Source: JBECKR01 sp040235415 (GTDB lineage Bacteria; Acidobacteriota; Polarisedimenticolia; Polarisedimenticolales; Polarisedimenticolaceae). From it: a stretch of DNA of 8,133 nt. Positions 6,622 to 8,133 of the stretch are shown here, in pieces. The translations under genes and the position numbers were made by a program. The stretch spans positions 1-8,133 of the forward strand of contig JBECKR010000438.1 in the NCBI GenBank assembly GCA_040235415.1. The letters are read 5' to 3'. How positions within the stretch are numbered: the stretch's first letter is position 1; the number at the start of each line of letters is the position of its first letter. The notes beneath the pieces are model-generated. The model was not told the origin of the DNA. It made no database searches and saw nothing but the letters and a program-made list of their open reading frames with translations.

Positions 6622-8133
6622 TTGACCGCCCGAGACCGCGGCCCGATCCGGTTCGCGACGTTCGAGTTCGACCCCCGTTCGGACGAGCTGCGGCGCGCCG
6701 GGCGCCGCGTCCGACTGCAGTCCCAGCCCGCGAAGCTCTTGGCGCTCTTGCTCGATCGCGCGGGCGACGTCGTGACGCGGGAGGAGATTCGGCCCGCGCT
6801 GTGGGACGAGGACACCCACGTCGACTTCGACCTCGGCATCAACGCCGCGGTCCGTCAGGTCCGCGCCGCGCTCGGCGACAGCGCCGACAGCCCGCGGTTC
6901 GTCGAGACCGTGCCGAAGCGCGGATATCGCTTCGTCGCACCGCTCGAGCGCGACGCGGAGCCCGCCGCGTCCCCGCACGCCCGGCGCGGCTCGCGGCTGG
7001 CGCTCTCGATGCTCGGCGCCGGGCTTGCCGCGGCGGTCGCGACCGCGGCGCTGCTGCTGCCGGGCGGGATCGGGGCGCGGGCCTTCGGCGGCCGCCCGGT
7101 GCTCGCGGTGCTCCCGTTCGAGGACCTCGGCCCGGCGGACGACGCTGGCTACTTCGGCGACGGGCTCACCGAGGAGCTGATCGCGCGTCTCGGCAGCCGC
7201 TACGGGCGGCGCATGGCGGTGATCGCACGGACCTCCGCGATGGCCTACAAGGGGACGCACAAGACCGTCCCCGAGATCGGCCGCGAGCTCGGTGCGGACT
7301 ACCTCTTGGAGGGCAGCGTCCGGCGCTCCGGCGACCGCCTCCGGATCACCGCGCAGCTCGTACGGGCGCGCGACGCGCAGCACCTGTGGGCCGGGAGCTT
7401 CGACCGGCCGCTCGGCGACGCGGTCGAGCTCCAGACCGAGCTCGGCGCGACGCTCGCCCGCGCGCTCGCGCTCAAGCTCGTGCCCGGCCCCGACGCCGGC
7501 CGGCCGGGCGGGACCCCGTCGGCCGAGACCTACGACCTGTACCTCCGGGCCCGGGCGGCGATGAACCGGGGGACGCGCGAGGGGTACTTCGAGGCCGCCC
7601 CGATGCTCCGCGAGGTCGTGCGCCGCGATGCGGGGTTCGCGGCGGGTTGGATCGCGCTCGCCCGCGCGATCCGGGCGACCGAGCCGCCCCCCGGATCCGG
7701 CCGGGACGCGCGCGAGGCGGCGCGGCGGGCGCTCGCGCTCGACGACGAGTCCCCCGAGGCGCACCTCGTGATGGGCGACGTCCTGTTCTACGGCTACTTC
7801 GACCGCGCGGGGGCGCGCCGGGAGTACGAGCGGGCGATCGAGCTCAACCCCGGCTACGCCGACGCGCACCACGCGATCGCCGCGGTGTGGGCGGTCGAGG
7901 GCCGGCACAGCGAGGCGCTCGCGGCGGTGCGGCGGGCGCTCGCGCTCGACCCGCTGTCGCCGTCGGTCAACGAGGACGTCGGGTGGTACGCGTACTTCGC
8001 GCGGCGCTACTCCGAGGCGATCGACGCCTCGCGCCGGACGCTCGAGGTCGATCCGGACGACTTCTGGGCGCGGCGCTGCATCGTCCAGGCCGCGATGCTC
8101 GGCGGCGAACCCGGGACCGCGCTGGCGCAGGCC
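6622..8133 (+). CDS. Winged-helix / TolB-like / TPR transmembrane regulator, 3'-truncated
   Basis: The frame runs uninterrupted for 504 codons to the right edge, starting at TTG behind AGGAGG. Residues 10-108 are an OmpR/CadC-type winged-helix DNA-binding domain: RFATFEFDPRSDELRR, then LLLDRAGDVVTREEIRPALWDED, then ending in FVETVPKRGYRFVAPL. A Pro/Arg linker leads to one predicted membrane segment (about 126-150, LALSMLGAGLAAAVATAALLL). The outer part begins with a TolB-like N-terminal domain: VLAVLPFEDLG near 160, YFGDGLTEELIARLG near 177 and GADYLLEGSVRRSGDRLRITAQL near 224-244. From about residue 300, and clearly from 363, tetratricopeptide repeats run to the edge (for example AREYERAIELNP-type helices and EALAAVRRALALDP). 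The architecture is that of CadC-like one-component regulators, in which an extracytoplasmic TPR region is joined through the membrane to a cytoplasmic DNA-binding domain. Ligand and target genes are unknown. More TPRs are expected beyond the window. Confidence 0.92.
   Translation, partial: MTARDRGPIRFATFEFDPRSDELRRAGRRVRLQSQPAKLLALLLDRAGDVVTREEIRPALWDEDTHVDFDLGINAAVRQVRAALGDSADSPRFVETVPKRGYRFVAPLERDAEPAASPHARRGSRLALSMLGAGLAAAVATAALLLPGGIGARAFGGRPVLAVLPFEDLGPADDAGYFGDGLTEELIARLGSRYGRRMAVIARTSAMAYKGTHKTVPEIGRELGADYLLEGSVRRSGDRLRITAQLVRARDAQHLWAGSFDRPLGDAVELQTELGATLARALALKLVPGPDAGRPGGTPSAETYDLYLRARAAMNRGTREGYFEAAPMLREVVRRDAGFAAGWIALARAIRATEPPPGSGRDAREAARRALALDDESPEAHLVMGDVLFYGYFDRAGARREYERAIELNPGYADAHHAIAAVWAVEGRHSEALAAVRRALALDPLSPSVNEDVGWYAYFARRYSEAIDASRRTLEVDPDDFWARRCIVQAAMLGGEPGTALAQA

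Noticed and set aside
6199..7908. Long minus-strand open frame under the winged-helix regulator
   Set aside because: It is antisense to a protein with clear winged-helix, TolB-like and TPR sequence. The product is an Arg/Pro/Val-rich shadow with no family features.

Overview
This is a very GC-rich chromosomal fragment with five protein genes, two of them cut by the window edges. Nothing in it looks like a phage, plasmid or CRISPR locus. The elongation factor belongs to the EF-G type otherwise known from mitochondria and from spirochaetes, planctomycetes and deltaproteobacteria (mtEFG1/spdEFG1). The right-hand gene is a winged-helix/TolB-like/TPR regulator of a kind abundant in Acidobacteriota, Myxococcota and related soil or sediment lineages. 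Together with the base composition, this suggests a free-living bacterium from that part of the tree, but the sequence alone does not fix the phylum.

Layout. Positions 1-2705 (+) hold most of a two-half M16 zinc metallopeptidase whose N-terminus lies outside the window. A gap of about 160 bases follows. Its first half is a palindromic repeat that starts on the last base of the peptidase stop codon. Its second half carries a plausible extended -10 promoter and a ribosome binding site for EF-G (2866-4953, +). A small P-loop ATPase of the RecA/DnaB/KaiC type (4970-5674, +) follows EF-G so closely that the two are almost certainly one transcript. Its stop codon is six bases from the end of a convergent gene (5681-6202, -) for a small exported protein with an FDFWLGEW motif.

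The 419-base interval between that minus-strand gene and the divergent regulator gene (6622 to the window edge, +) has no convincing coding region but is rich in inverted repeats. The clearest signal is a near-ideal intrinsic terminator on the minus strand (perfect 10-bp stem, 4-base loop, T tract). It ends only 29 bases before the start codon of the exported-protein gene. A terminator in that position suggests a transcription-attenuation leader, or a separate small RNA. I could not match it to a known riboswitch class, and it is the best candidate here for something undescribed.

How the genes relate. EF-G and the ATPase form the only convincing operon, linking ribosome translocation to an uncharacterised nucleotide-binding protein. 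The other genes appear to be independently transcribed: the peptidase is isolated by the repeat and by a new promoter, and the exported protein and the regulator diverge from the structured interval.
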